From: Trinickia dabaoshanensis
GTDB taxonomy: Bacteria; Pseudomonadota; Gammaproteobacteria; Burkholderiales; Burkholderiaceae
Direction: 5' to 3'
Assembly: GCF_002879885.1 (NCBI RefSeq)
Contig: NZ_PNYA01000011.1
Coordinates: forward strand, 62,001 to 126,000
DNA: 64,000 bases
In this document: piece by piece, positions 27,675-36,230 of the stretch
Position numbering within the stretch: position 1 is the stretch's first letter
Layout of the letters: each line of letters starts with the position of its first letter
Notes under the pieces: generated by a model
The model's database searches: none
The model's input: the letters and a program-made list of their open reading frames with translations, nothing else
What the model was told of the DNA's origin: nothing
Position numbers and translations under genes: made by a program

Positions 27675-30302
27675 TTACTGCGCGGCGTCCTCGCCCGCTT
27701 CGTCGTCGGATGCGGCGCCTTCCGAGTCGATATCGACATCGGAATCGGCTTCCGCGATCTGCTGCAGGCCGGACAGTTTGGTACCCTCGTCGAGGCTGAT
27801 GAGTGTAACACCCTGCGTGGCCCGGCCCATCTCGCGAATCTCCGAAACACGTGTGCGAATCAACACACCCGTGTTCGTGATCAGCATGATCTGGTCTTCG
27901 GCATCGACGAGCGTGGCGGCGACGACCTTGCCGTTACGCTCCGACGTCTGGATCGCGATCATACCCTTCGTGCCGCGCCCGTGCCGCGTGTACTCCGTGA
28001 TCGGCGTGCGTTTGCCGTAGCCGTTCTCGGTTGCCGTCAGCACGGACTGCGTCTCGCTGCCGGCCACGAGCATCGCGATGACCTGCTGTCCGTCTTCCAA
28101 CTGCATGCCGCGCACGCCGCGCGCCTCGCGGCCCATCGGACGCACGTCGTTTTCGTCGAAGCGCACCGCCTTGCCGGAATCGGAGAACAGCATGACGTCG
28201 TGCTGACCGTCCGTGATGGCGGCGCCGATGAGGTAATCGCCCTCGTCCAAACCGACGGCAATGATACCTTTGCGCATTGGTCTGCTGAAAGCTTCCAGCG
28301 GCGTCTTCTTGACCGTGCCGAGGGCCGTGCCCATGAAAACGAACTTATCCGCCGAAAATTCCTTGACCGGCAGCACGACGTTGATCTTCTCGCCTTCTTG
28401 CAGCGGGAACATGTTGACGATCGGCCGGCCGCGCGAGTTGCGCGAGCCTTGCGGCACCTCGTACACCTTCACCCAGTAGACGCGGCCGCGGTTCGAGAAG
28501 CACAGCATGTGATCGTGCGTGTTCGCGATGAACAGCGTATCGATCCAGTCGTCTTCCTTCATCTGCGTCGCCTGCTTACCGCGCCCGCCGCGCTTTTGCG
28601 CGCGGTATTCGGACAGCGGCTGCGACTTGACGTAGCCCGTGTGCGACATCGTCACGACCATGTCCTGCGGCGTGATCAAATCTTCGGTGTTCAGCTCCGT
28701 GGCGTTCAGCTCGATCTTCGAGCGGCGCGCGTCGCCGAATTCGGCCTTCACGGCCGTCAACTCGTCGGTGATGATTGCCGTGATGCGTTCCGGCCGCGCG
28801 AGGATATCGAGCAGATCGGCGATCTGAGCCATGACTTCCCGGTATTCGCCGATGATCTTGTCTTGCTCGAGGCCCGTCAGGCGTTGCAGACGCATCTGCA
28901 AGATTTCCTGGGCCTGCGTATCGGACAACTTGTACAGACCGTCGCCCTGCATACCGAAAGCCGGGTTCAGGCCTTCCGGACGGTAGGCCTCGCGCCCGCC
29001 GGCCGCGGCATTCTCGGACTCGGCGCGCGACAGCATCTCGCGCACGAGCGAGGAATCCCAGGGGCGCGCCATCAACTCTTGCTTGGCGATCGGCGGCGTG
29101 GGGGCGGCCTTGATGATCGCGATGAATTCGTCGATGTTCGCGAGCGCCACCGCGAGACCCTCGAGCACATGGCCTCGTTCGCGCGCTTTACGCAGCTCGT
29201 ATACAGTGCGCCGCGTCAACACCTCGCGCCGGTGCGAGAGGAATGCGTCGAGCATTTCCCGCAGATTCAGCAGCTTGGGCTGGCCGTCCACGAGCGCGAC
29301 CATGTTCATACCGAACGTGTCTTGCAGCTGGGTCGCTTTGTACAGATTATTGAGCACGACCTCGGGCACTTCACCGCGCTTGAGCTCGATGACGACGCGC
29401 ATGCCGCTCTTGTCCGATTCGTCGCGGATATCGGAGATACCCTCGAGCTTCTTCTCGTTGACGAGCTCCGCAATGCGCTCGAGCAGCGAACGCTTGTTCA
29501 CCTGATAAGGGAGCTCGTCGACGATGATCGCCATGCGCTGGCCGCGGTCGATCTCCTCGAAGTGGGTAGCCGCGCGCATGACGACGCGGCCGCGGCCCGT
29601 GCGATAACCGTCGCGCACGCCCGCCACGCCGTAGATGATGCCGGCCGTGGGGAAATCGGGCGCCGGGATGATCTCGATGAGCTCATCGATGCTCGCCTGC
29701 GGGTTTTTCAGCAGATGATGGCAGGCGTCGACGACTTCGCTCAGGTTGTGCGGCGGAATGTTCGTCGCCATCCCGACGGCGATACCCGACGAGCCGTTGA
29801 TCAGCAAATTGGGGATACGCGCCGGCAGGATCAGCGGTTCGTTCTCGCTGCCGTCGTAGTTCGGACCGAAATCGACCGTTTCCTTGTCGATATCGGCCAG
29901 CAACTCGTGGCCGATCTTGGCCATGCGGATTTCGGTGTACCGCATCGCGGCGGCATTGTCGCCGTCGATCGAACCGAAGTTGCCCTGGCCGTCGACGAGC
30001 ATGTAGCGCAGCGAAAAACTCTGCGCCATGCGCACGATCGTGTCGTACACCGCCGTATCGCCGTGCGGATGGTATTTACCGATGACGTCGCCGACGATAC
30101 GCGCCGACTTCTTGTAGGCGCGATTCCAATCGTTGTTCAACTCGTGCATCGCGTACAGTACGCGGCGATGCACCGGCTTCAGGCCATCCCGGACATCGGG
30201 GAGCGCCCGCCCCACGATCACGCTCATCGCGTAATCGAGATACGAACGGCGCATTTCCTCCTCGAGGGAGATCGGCAGAGTCTCTTTGGCGAATTGATCC
30301 AT
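27675..30302 (-). CDS. gyrA: DNA gyrase subunit A
   Basis: DNA breakage-reunion subunit of gyrase. 875 residues; catalytic tyrosine Y122 in [10 protein letters not shown]. The quinolone-resistance region reads [17 protein letters not shown] with Thr83 and Asp87, the unmutated state for Burkholderia as I know it. The GyrA box QKRGGRG at the start of the C-terminal DNA-wrapping domain is present, with an acidic tail at the end. The start at 30302 ([12 protein letters not shown]) is the family start. The plus-strand frames covering this gene are antisense shadows. Confidence 0.98.
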   Translation of the reverse strand: MDQFAKETLPISLEEEMRRSYLDYAMSVIVGRALPDVRDGLKPVHRRVLYAMHELNNDWNRAYKKSARIVGDVIGKYHPHGDTAVYDTIVRMAQSFSLRYMLVDGQGNFGSIDGDNAAAMRYTEIRMAKIGHELLADIDKETVDFGPNYDGSENEPLILPARIPNLLINGSSGIAVGMATNIPPHNLSEVVDACHHLLKNPQASIDELIEIIPAPDFPTAGIIYGVAGVRDGYRTGRGRVVMRAATHFEEIDRGQRMAIIVDELPYQVNKRSLLERIAELVNEKKLEGISDIRDESDKSGMRVVIELKRGEVPEVVLNNLYKATQLQDTFGMNMVALVDGQPKLLNLREMLDAFLSHRREVLTRRTVYELRKARERGHVLEGLAVALANIDEFIAIIKAAPTPPIAKQELMARPWDSSLVREMLSRAESENAAAGGREAYRPEGLNPAFGMQGDGLYKLSDTQAQEILQMRLQRLTGLEQDKIIGEYREVMAQIADLLDILARPERITAIITDELTAVKAEFGDARRSKIELNATELNTEDLITPQDMVVTMSHTGYVKSQPLSEYRAQKRGGRGKQATQMKEDDWIDTLFIANTHDHMLCFSNRGRVYWVKVYEVPQGSRNSRGRPIVNMFPLQEGEKINVVLPVKEFSADKFVFMGTALGTVKKTPLEAFSRPMRKGIIAVGLDEGDYLIGAAITDGQHDVMLFSDSGKAVRFDENDVRPMGREARGVRGMQLEDGQQVIAMLVAGSETQSVLTATENGYGKRTPITEYTRHGRGTKGMIAIQTSERNGKVVAATLVDAEDQIMLITNTGVLIRTRVSEIREMGRATQGVTLISLDEGTKLSGLQQIAEADSDVDIDSEGAASDDEAGEDAAQ

Positions 30303-30803
30303 TATCCGTATCGTTTTCGGTCGCGAGCGGCGCCCAACAACACGACGCGCCCGCTTCCCGGGGGCCCGGCAGGAGGCGCCGGGCATCACGCGATTCTAAC
30401 ATGGCCGCCATCGGCGCCCGCGATCTGCGGCATGTACTCCCCCACGGCCGCGCGAACCGGCGGCCCAAACGCCGTCGATTCTCGCCATCGGGGGATGCGA
30501 TCGTTTCGCGCGTGCTGGCACGGCTCGTGCAACCGCCGACCGCCCGCAAAACCGCGCCCGGCTTTCCTGTTGCTCAAGCACCACAATCGAAAGAGGTGGC
30601 CGGAGACGGCGGGATTTTTTTTTCGTAAGAAGGGAACGATATGGCAAAATGCCAACGCACTTGGTTAGACGCTGCTCGAAGTGTCCACAGGGTCCCGCGT
30701 TTTTTGTGCCGCACCAATGTTATACTTCGAGCAATGTATGACTTGTTTTCGTCATCCAGGCTCGCAGTAAACCTGCGGTAATCTCAATTTCGAGAGGAGA
30801 AAT
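30303..30803. other. Intergenic region gyrA-ompA
   Basis: About 500 bases between divergent genes. A minus-strand TAGAAT at 30398-30393, preceded by TGT (extended -10 like), is a plausible gyrA promoter about 95 bases upstream of its start. A plus-strand TATACT at 30721-30726 is a plausible ompA -10. A T9 tract lies near 30614-30622. Reading frames here lack any recognisable family. I see no tRNA or clear small RNA, although the length leaves room for one. Confidence 0.5.
30721..30726 (+). promoter_or_regulatory. Candidate -10 element for the ompA-like gene
   Basis: TATACT preceded by a T-rich stretch; the transcript leader would be about 70 nt. The -35 at the expected distance is poor. The leader contains ATGAC-N8-GTCAT, a small hairpin near 30735-30753. 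Confidence 0.4.
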
Positions 30804-31457
30804 ATGAATAAATTTTCAAAGCTCGCGTTCATTGCAGCTACCGCAGTTGTGGCTGCATCCGCGTCGGCACAGTCGGTGCCGGCGTCGCGACAAGCTACGA
30901 ACGACAACTGGGTGAACGGCACCGGCGAATACGTGTGGATGAACGGCACGAACGAGCTTTGCTGGCGCGATGCGTTCTGGACGCCGGCCACGGCCAACGC
31001 CAAGTGTGACGGCGCGCTCGTCGCGCAAGCCCCGACGCCCCCGGCACCGGTTGCTCCGGTCGCTCCGGCTATCACGAGCCAAAAGGTTACGTACCAAGCC
31101 GATACCCTGTTCGACTTCGACAAGGCTATCCTGAAGCCGGCCGGCAAGGAAAAGCTGAACGAACTGGCTTCGAAGCTCGAAGGCATGAATCTGGAAGTCG
31201 TCGTTGCAACGGGCTACACGGACAAGATCGGTTCGGACAAGTACAACGACCGTCTGTCGCTGCGCCGCGCGCAAGCTGTCAAGGCTTACTTGGTCAGCAA
31301 GGGCGTGCCCGCCAGCAAGATCTACACGGAAGGCAAGGGCAAGCGCAACCCGGTCAAGACGGACTGCGCGCAGAAGAACCGCAAGGCGCTCATCGCCTGC
31401 CTGGCACCGAACCGTCGCGTGGAAGTCGAAGTCGTCGGTACGCAGTCGAAGCAATAA
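30804..31457 (+). CDS. OmpA-family outer membrane protein
   Basis: 217 residues. Signal peptide [20 protein letters not shown], cleavage after ASA or SAQ. A short N-terminal region with [19 protein letters not shown], then a Pro/Ala linker ([12 protein letters not shown]) and a C-terminal OmpA peptidoglycan-binding domain at about 100-215 ([37 protein letters not shown]). There is no eight-strand barrel as in E. coli OmpA, so this is the short form anchored through its N-terminal part. A strong GAGAGGAGAAAT ribosome-binding site and a strong terminator suggest high expression. Confidence 0.93.
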   Translation: MNKFSKLAFIAATAVVAASASAQSVPASRQATNDNWVNGTGEYVWMNGTNELCWRDAFWTPATANAKCDGALVAQAPTPPAPVAPVAPAITSQKVTYQADTLFDFDKAILKPAGKEKLNELASKLEGMNLEVVVATGYTDKIGSDKYNDRLSLRRAQAVKAYLVSKGVPASKIYTEGKGKRNPVKTDCAQKNRKALIACLAPNRRVEVEVVGTQSKQ

Positions 31458-31485
31458 GCTGCTTACCCTTCGGCATCACGAAAAA

Positions 31486-31508
31486 CCCCGCCTCGGCGGG
31501 GTTTTTTT
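31486..31508 (+). terminator. Intrinsic terminator after the ompA-like gene
   Basis: CCCCGCC-TC-GGCGGGG (31486-31501) followed by seven T residues, 28 bases after the stop. Confidence 0.92.
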
Positions 31509-31603
31509 CTGGTGTCGCCCGATGCCGTCCGCCCGTTTTTGCCGCGGCGCGCAACCCTCGATATACTCAGCCTAATCCCGGCCCTCTCCCCTCTCGCAAC
31601 GTT

Positions 31604-32302
31604 ATGACGAATGCCGATCCCCACGAGCTACGGAAATTTAGCGACCTTGCACACCGTTGGTGGGATCCGAATGCCGAATTCAAACCGCTCCACGAACTGA
31701 ATCCCGTCCGGCTCGGCTGGATCGACGCTCACGCGCATCTGCCGGGCAAACGCGTGCTCGACATCGGGTGCGGCGGCGGCATTTTGTCCGAATCGATGGC
31801 AACCCTCGGTGCCCAGGTCAAGGGTATCGATCTATCGAATCAAGCACTGGGCGTGGCCGACCTGCATAGTCTCGAGAGCGGCGTGACGGTGGAGTACGAG
31901 GAAATCGCGGCGGAGGCGCTCGCCGCGCGCGAGCCCGGCAGCTACGATGTGGTCACCTGCATGGAAATGCTCGAGCACGTGCCCGATCCGGCGGCGATCG
32001 TCAAAGCCTGCGCGACGCTCGTCAAACCCGACGGCTGGGTGTTCTTTTCCACGCTGAACCGGAACGTGAAGTCCTACTTGTTGGCCGTCATCGGCGCCGA
32101 ATACATCGCCCAGATGCTCCCCAAGGGTACGCACGACTACGCGCGTTTCATTCGCCCTTCGGAGCTTGCGGGATTCGCGCGCGCCGCTCGCTTGCGCGCG
32201 GTAGAAGTCAAGGGCATCACGTACCGTCCGCTCGGCAAGCACTTCACGCTATCCGACGATACGAGCGTCAACTATCTATTTGCCTGCCGCCGCGACGCCT
32301 GA
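31604..32302 (+). CDS. ubiG: Ubiquinone biosynthesis O-methyltransferase
   Basis: SAM-dependent methyltransferase carrying out both O-methylations of ubiquinone synthesis. 232 residues; the SAM-binding motif [16 protein letters not shown] is at about 48-63, and the family N-terminus [20 protein letters not shown] is present. Acts at the inner-membrane face. Followed by gph after 54 bases; the ubiG-gph order is common in proteobacteria. Confidence 0.96.
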   Translation: MTNADPHELRKFSDLAHRWWDPNAEFKPLHELNPVRLGWIDAHAHLPGKRVLDIGCGGGILSESMATLGAQVKGIDLSNQALGVADLHSLESGVTVEYEEIAAEALAAREPGSYDVVTCMEMLEHVPDPAAIVKACATLVKPDGWVFFSTLNRNVKSYLLAVIGAEYIAQMLPKGTHDYARFIRPSELAGFARAARLRAVEVKGITYRPLGKHFTLSDDTSVNYLFACRRDA

Positions 32303-32356
32303 GCGGCCGCGCCTGCCGCACCCGACCCACTTCGCCCGCCCTTCGATCCGCGATCT

Positions 32357-33070
32357 ATGAGCCATACGACCTCGCCGAGCGTGCAACAGGCCGACACGCC
32401 GAGCCTTGCGCACTGCCGCGCCGCCTTGTTCGACCTCGACGGCACGTTGGCCGATACCGCGCCCGATCTCGCCGCCGCCGTCAACAAAATGCGGCGCGAC
32501 CGCGGCCTCGAACTGGTGCCCGTGGAGCAGCTGCGGCCGTTGGCGTCGGCCGGCGCGCGCGGTTTGATCGGCGGCGCCTTTGGCATCGGACCGGAGCACC
32601 GCGAATTCGCGCCGATGCGCGAGGAGTTTCTCGCCAATTACGAAGCCGACCTGTGCATCGAAACCACCTTGTTTCCGGGCATCGCCGAACTGCTCGAGGC
32701 GCTCGATGCGCGGGGCATCCCATGGGGCATCGTCACGAACAAGGTAGGACGGCTCACGATGCCGCTCGTCGAGCAACTCGGGCTTTTAGAGCGCGCGGGC
32801 TGTGTAGTCAGCGGCGACACGACGCCGCACTCGAAACCGCATCCCGCCCCGTTACTACACGCCGCCGAAGCGCTCGCGCTGCCGCCGGGGCAAATCGTCT
32901 ACATCGGAGACGACTTGCGCGATGTTCAAGCCGGCTTCGCCGCCGGGATGGCGACCGTCGCAGCGGCCTACGGGTATTGCGGCGACGATTTGCCGCCCGC
33001 CATGTGGCACGCCCAGCATATCGTCGATTCGCCGGAGCACCTGGCGCGTCTGCTCGGCGTGCTCAGCTGA
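32357..33070 (+). CDS. gph: Phosphoglycolate phosphatase, HAD family
   Basis: Dephosphorylates 2-phosphoglycolate, a product of DNA repair and oxygenase side reactions. 237 residues. HAD motif I is FDLDGTLADT with nucleophile D26 and acid D28; motif II (GIVTNK), motif III lysine (PHSKPHPAP) and motif IV (YIGDDLRD) are all visible. The ~20-residue leader before motif I is longer than usual. Probably translated from the same mRNA as ubiG. No terminator is evident before ssrA. Confidence 0.9.
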   Translation: MSHTTSPSVQQADTPSLAHCRAALFDLDGTLADTAPDLAAAVNKMRRDRGLELVPVEQLRPLASAGARGLIGGAFGIGPEHREFAPMREEFLANYEADLCIETTLFPGIAELLEALDARGIPWGIVTNKVGRLTMPLVEQLGLLERAGCVVSGDTTPHSKPHPAPLLHAAEALALPPGQIVYIGDDLRDVQAGFAAGMATVAAAYGYCGDDLPPAMWHAQHIVDSPEHLARLLGVLS

Positions 33071-33201
33071 AATCGGCGTACCGGGCACGCGAATCTAGCC
33101 TTGCGGACAATTCCGCCGCCTTTCGTTCGCCTTGCCCCCTTGATTTCCCGCCGAGGCGCACCACCTGGTGTTCTGTGAGATAATCACCGTTCGCACTTGT
33201 A

Positions 33202-33571
33202 GGGGCCGACCTGGTTTCGACAAGGGTTATGAAGCAGTCAGGGCATGCCGAGGACCCGTCACCTCGTTAATCAATGGGAAAAACGTAACTGCAAACGACG
33301 AAACGTTCGCACTGGCAGCCTAAGGGCCGCCGTCCTCTGCCTAGCTCACTGACGGGCTAGCGTCGCAAGACCGGTAGCAATACCGCCAGAGGTCATATAC
33401 GTCAGTTAAGCCTGGGTGGCGTCACGACGCCAAGGTCGAAAATCTAGTGAATCGCCGTTGCGAAGCGTGTTCGTCCGCGTCGCCACGGTTAAATCAAAAG
33501 ATAGAACTACGCATGTAGAACTGATTGTGGACTGCTCTTGGACGCGGGTTCGATTCCCGCCGGCTCCACCA
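33202..33571 (+). ncRNA. ssrA: Transfer-messenger RNA (tmRNA)
   Basis: Rescues stalled ribosomes with SmpB. The tRNA-like 5' end GGGGCCGACCTGG pairs with the 3' acceptor GGCTCC ahead of the encoded ACCA end (33568-33571). The T-arm GGTTCGATTCC precedes it. The reading frame at 33291-33323 codes for the tag ANDETFALAA and then TAA, the tag known from Burkholderiales. Length 370 nt, a one-piece tmRNA. A GATAAT hexamer at 33179-33184 may be its -10. Confidence 0.97.
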
Positions 33572-33580
33572 AAATACTGA

Positions 33581-33612
33581 AACCCCAACCGTTCCCGGCT
33601 GGGGTTTTTTCT
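33581..33612 (+). terminator. Intrinsic terminator after ssrA
   Basis: ACCCCAACC / GGCTGGGGT stem with one mismatch and a six-base loop (33582-33605), followed by a run of T. It begins 10 bases after the CCA end. Confidence 0.88.
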
Positions 33613-33697
33613 TGACCGGTCGCGCCGGTTCCCGCGCGTCCTCGCCCCAACCTCGTTCCCTGACTAAGAGCACCCACGATCTGTCCGGAGGGGCACC

Positions 33698-33991
33698 ATG
33701 ACCACCCCGAATCTTCCCAAGATCGAGCACATTGACGTTCGTGCAAGCACGCCGGTCAAGCAGCTTCTGCAGGAGGCAGTGCGCGCCTGCCACAAAAACG
33801 TGAGCGAGTTCCTGCTCGACGCAGGCGTGACGGCGGCCACGCAGACCTACGTCTGCTGCCGGGGCCGGCGAATCGGCTGGCCCTCCGTGTATGGACAACC
33901 TAGGTGGCAGTCGAGCACCCGTACGCCTCGATGCGATCGAGGACACAACGGCACCCCGACGAGTTCAGCGCTCGCGGGGTGTTTTCTTTAG
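33698..33991 (+). pseudogene. Remnant of a DUF1778 (TacA-type) antitoxin gene
   Basis: The first ~47 residues (from MTTPNLPKIEHIDVR, through KQLLQEAVRACHKNVSEFLLD) match the ribbon-helix-helix N-terminal domain of DUF1778 antitoxins, which pair with GNAT acetyltransferase toxins that block translation. After about ATQT the sequence no longer resembles the family in any frame, so the toxin-neutralising half is lost. A ribosome-binding site (CCGGAGGGGCACC) precedes the ATG. No GNAT toxin gene follows; a secreted-protein gene on the other strand does. It sits directly behind ssrA, a common integration target, suggesting decay of an old island. Confidence 0.65.
33952..33986 (+). terminator. Intrinsic terminator in the DUF1778 remnant
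   Basis: CACCCCG-a-CGAG pairs with CTCG-CGGGGTG (33952-33963 with 33971-33981, one bulged A), followed by TTTTCTTT. It would end transcription of the remnant. Confidence 0.75.
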
Positions 33992-34027
33992 CACACCGAG
34001 TCTGCCGCGATCGAGTGCCGCCAACCC

Positions 34028-34294
34028 TCACTCGGCGTCTTCCGGACACTGCAAATTGCAGCCGTTCGGATCGCCGTTGTCCCCCTTCTTGCGCATCTTC
34101 GACGTACGGGATTGGTACTTCTTCGACGGGGCCGATGCCGCGAACTCCAATTGCGGATGCGCCTGGAGCTTGAATTCGTCCTGCAGGATTCCCCCCGGCA
34201 CGCCGGGCGTGTTCTGCGCGAACGCGAGCGATGCGACTGTCAACAACATGCCGGCCATTGCGGTACCGGCGCATAGATTAACAAGCGATTTCAT
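34028..34294 (-). CDS. Small secreted protein of unknown function
   Basis: 88 residues from ATG 34294 with a good signal peptide (MKSLVNLCAGTAMAGMLLTV, cleavage after AFA). The mature part is short: Pro/Gly-rich, then a basic stretch (KKYQSRTSKMRKKGD) and a terminal NGCNLQCPEDAE with two cysteines. I recognise no family. It is isolated between the DUF1778 remnant and the regulator gene, with no clear ribosome-binding site, so real expression is uncertain. Confidence 0.5.
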   Translation of the reverse strand: MKSLVNLCAGTAMAGMLLTVASLAFAQNTPGVPGGILQDEFKLQAHPQLEFAASAPSKKYQSRTSKMRKKGDNGDPNGCNLQCPEDAE

Positions 34295-34453
34295 AACGAT
34301 TTCGACGCCGCGCAAGGCGGTCTGGACTCAATGAATACGAAAGCCGTAAGCGTAACGCAGAACCCACCCAGCTTGCAGCCGACACTGTTACGGCAGTAAA
34401 CGGAACGCGGCCGATAAGCGAAACGCAGCGGTTCGCTCTTCGGCCGGATCGGA

Positions 34454-35557
34454 TCAGACGACATCGCCCGCACCGGGCGGCAGCGGCGCCCCGCGCAAGC
34501 CCGCCGCGACATCGATCAGTTCGCCGCAATGCGTCGGGTCGTAGCCTTCGAGCGTGGCCACACCCGCACGGAAGTCCTCGCTGCGCAATACGGCCAGCGC
34601 CGCCGCCAACGGCCCGGCCGTGAGCCGCGCGCGATCGCAAGCGAAGTAGTAGTCCTCGTCGACGATGGGTAGGAAATCGAGCCCGAAATGGTGCGCCGCC
34701 GGAGCCACGCCGAAACCGGCGTCGGCCATACCGCTCGCGACGAAGGCCGCGATTGCCGTGTGTGTCAGCTCGGTGGAGGCATAACCGTTGATCCGTTCGG
34801 GATCGATCCCAACGCTGTTCAACGCCAGATCGAGCAGCAGGCGCGTGCCGGAACCAGGCTGGCGGTTGACGAAACGCACGTCCGGACGCGCGAGGTCGTC
34901 CAAACCGCGTACTTCCTTGGGATTGCCTTTCGTGAGAAAGAGCCCTTGCTTGCGCCCGGTCAAATAAACGAGCACGTGCCGCCGGGGGTCGAGCCAGCGC
35001 CGGTAGATATCGGCGCATAGCTCGCGAAACGCGCCGCGCGGCAGATGAAAGCCGGCGAAGTCGCACTCGCCGCGCGCCAACGCCGCCACGGCCTCCGCGC
35101 TTTCCCGATATTTGATGTCGACCGCGCTAGGCGCCTGGGCGCCGAGCCGCGCCACGAGCGCGGCCACCGCGTAACCATGCGAAGCGTGAATGCGCGTCGT
35201 GCCGCCCGCGCCCAGTTGCCGGTTCAACTCCGCCGCCACTTCGCTCGCAAACAGCGTCAACGGCCCATCCAGCCGCTCCGCACAAGCTCGCTGCGCTTGG
35301 ACAACCGCCCTTCCCAGGGCCGACAGCACCGAGCCCTTGCCGCGCTCTTTCGCGATCAGCTCGCCGCCGAGCCGCTCCTCCAGCGCGCGCAGCAAGCCCC
35401 AAGCGTGCCGGTACGAAAGCTGCCGTTCGCCGGCAGCTTGCGCGATGCTGCCCGTTTGATCGATAAGGGCAAGCAGTGGAACGATGTCCGTGAGGCTCAC
35501 GTCGCGTCCCGCGTTGTCGCGTACGAGCAATTGCGCGACGCATTTGATCTCAATCAT
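34454..35557 (-). CDS. ModE-type HTH / PBP-like domain regulator of the fds operon (FdsR-like)
   Basis: 367 residues, about 39 kDa. The N-terminal ~115 residues are a ModE-like winged helix (LLALIDQTGSIAQAAGERQLSYRHAWGLL, interrupted here only by family spacing). The rest is a periplasmic-binding-protein-like domain (PF12727 type: HASHGYAVAALVARL, then FVNRQPGSGTRLLLDL), the kind fused to ModE or MoeA in molybdenum-related proteins. Cytoplasmic, as there is no signal peptide. Divergent from fdsG with 133 bases between, so it most likely controls the formate dehydrogenase genes, as reported for fdsR of Ralstonia eutropha. The ligand is unknown; molybdate, a molybdenum cofactor or formate are candidates. 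Confidence 0.82.
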   Translation of the reverse strand: MIEIKCVAQLLVRDNAGRDVSLTDIVPLLALIDQTGSIAQAAGERQLSYRHAWGLLRALEERLGGELIAKERGKGSVLSALGRAVVQAQRACAERLDGPLTLFASEVAAELNRQLGAGGTTRIHASHGYAVAALVARLGAQAPSAVDIKYRESAEAVAALARGECDFAGFHLPRGAFRELCADIYRRWLDPRRHVLVYLTGRKQGLFLTKGNPKEVRGLDDLARPDVRFVNRQPGSGTRLLLDLALNSVGIDPERINGYASTELTHTAIAAFVASGMADAGFGVAPAAHHFGLDFLPIVDEDYYFACDRARLTAGPLAAALAVLRSEDFRAGVATLEGYDPTHCGELIDVAAGLRGAPLPPGAGDVV

Positions 35558-35577
35558 TTATGCTGTCCGACTTCCTA

Positions 35578-35606
35578 TTGCACAACCCTGTCCCCACGCC
35601 TATTGT
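35578..35606 (+). promoter_or_regulatory. fdsG: Candidate sigma-70 promoter of fdsGBAD
   Basis: TTGCAC, a 17-bp spacer and TATTGT. Four of six -35 and four of six -10 positions match. The start point would be near 35613, giving a leader of about 78 nt that contains the palindromic sites at 35630-35668. Confidence 0.5.
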
Positions 35607-35627
35607 TCCAGTACAACGGCTAGAGCC

Positions 35628-35668
35628 GAGCATATATGCACGCTATATGACGAGCAAGTGCATATTGA
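35628..35668. promoter_or_regulatory. AT-rich palindromes, candidate operator for the divergent regulator
   Basis: GCATATATGC (35630-35639) is a perfect palindrome. It is followed by CGCTATATGACG (35641-35652) and TGCATATTG (35659-35667), so three CTATAT/GCATAT half-sites lie within 40 bases of an otherwise GC-rich region. ModE boxes are similarly built of TATAT half-sites. Placed just downstream of the proposed fds start point. Confidence 0.4.
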
Positions 35669-35690
35669 TGAGTCAAAGAGGAGCCCCACC

Positions 35691-36230
35691 TTGGAACACG
35701 CCAGCGCCGCGGCGCCGGACGATCTCGTCCGCCGGCACGTCTCGCCGGGCGCATCGCTGATCGCGGTGCTGCACGCCATTCAAGACGAGGTGGGCTTTGT
35801 CCCGCCCGACGTGGTCGCGCCGCTGGCGCGCGCCTTCAATCTTTCGCGCGCCGAAGTTCACGGCGTCATTACGTATTACCACCACTTCCGCACCCGGCCG
35901 CCGGCACACGTCACCGTCGCCCTGTGCCGCGCGGAAGCCTGCCGCAGCATGGGCACCGAAGCGCTGGCCCGCCACATCGAAGGCCGCACGCGCTGCCGCT
36001 TCGATGCGGCCCATGGCGCGGGCAACGCGGGGGAGCATGCGGGCCGCGATGGCCACGCCGAGGTGGAGCTCGAATCGGTTTACTGTCTTGGGCAATGCGC
36101 CCTTTCCCCGTCGATGACGATCAACGGCGCGCTGCACGTCAAAGTCACGCCCGAGAAATTCGATACGTTGTTCGACACGGCCCGCGCCGAGGCGACGAGC
36201 TCGGTATCCAATCCGGCGGAGGGTGCATGA
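35691..36230 (+). CDS. fdsG: NAD-dependent formate dehydrogenase gamma subunit
   Basis: NuoE-like subunit with one [2Fe-2S] cluster in the soluble FdsABG complex that oxidises formate to CO2 with NAD. 179 residues. Cluster cysteines are in VALCRAEACRSMG and VYCLGQCALSP. The start is taken as TTG at 35691, because AGAGGAG lies seven bases upstream and the following MEHASAAAPDDLVRRH fits; no ATG is available at this place. The stop overlaps the fdsB start as ATGA. Confidence 0.9.
   Translation: MEHASAAAPDDLVRRHVSPGASLIAVLHAIQDEVGFVPPDVVAPLARAFNLSRAEVHGVITYYHHFRTRPPAHVTVALCRAEACRSMGTEALARHIEGRTRCRFDAAHGAGNAGEHAGRDGHAEVELESVYCLGQCALSPSMTINGALHVKVTPEKFDTLFDTARAEATSSVSNPAEGA

Noticed and set aside
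27938-30302. Quinolone-resistance mutation in gyrA
   Set aside because: Thr83 and Asp87 are the unmutated residues for Burkholderia as I know it; nothing suggests a resistance allele.
26937-30668. Plus-strand open frame of over 1,200 codons
   Set aside because: It runs antisense through gyrA. High GC and strong codon bias produce long stop-free antisense frames, and its translation is Arg/His/Asp-rich without any domain.
30390-30803. Short gene upstream of the ompA-like gene
   Set aside because: Frames in this region have no family match and no ribosome-binding site; I treat it as promoter and leader sequence.
32302-33201. Minus-strand frames over gph
   Set aside because: Shadows of gph; they lack motifs and start signals.
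33560-34027. Attachment-site duplication of the ssrA 3' end
   Set aside because: I looked for a second copy of the ssrA 3' end downstream and found none, so no direct att repeat supports an intact island.
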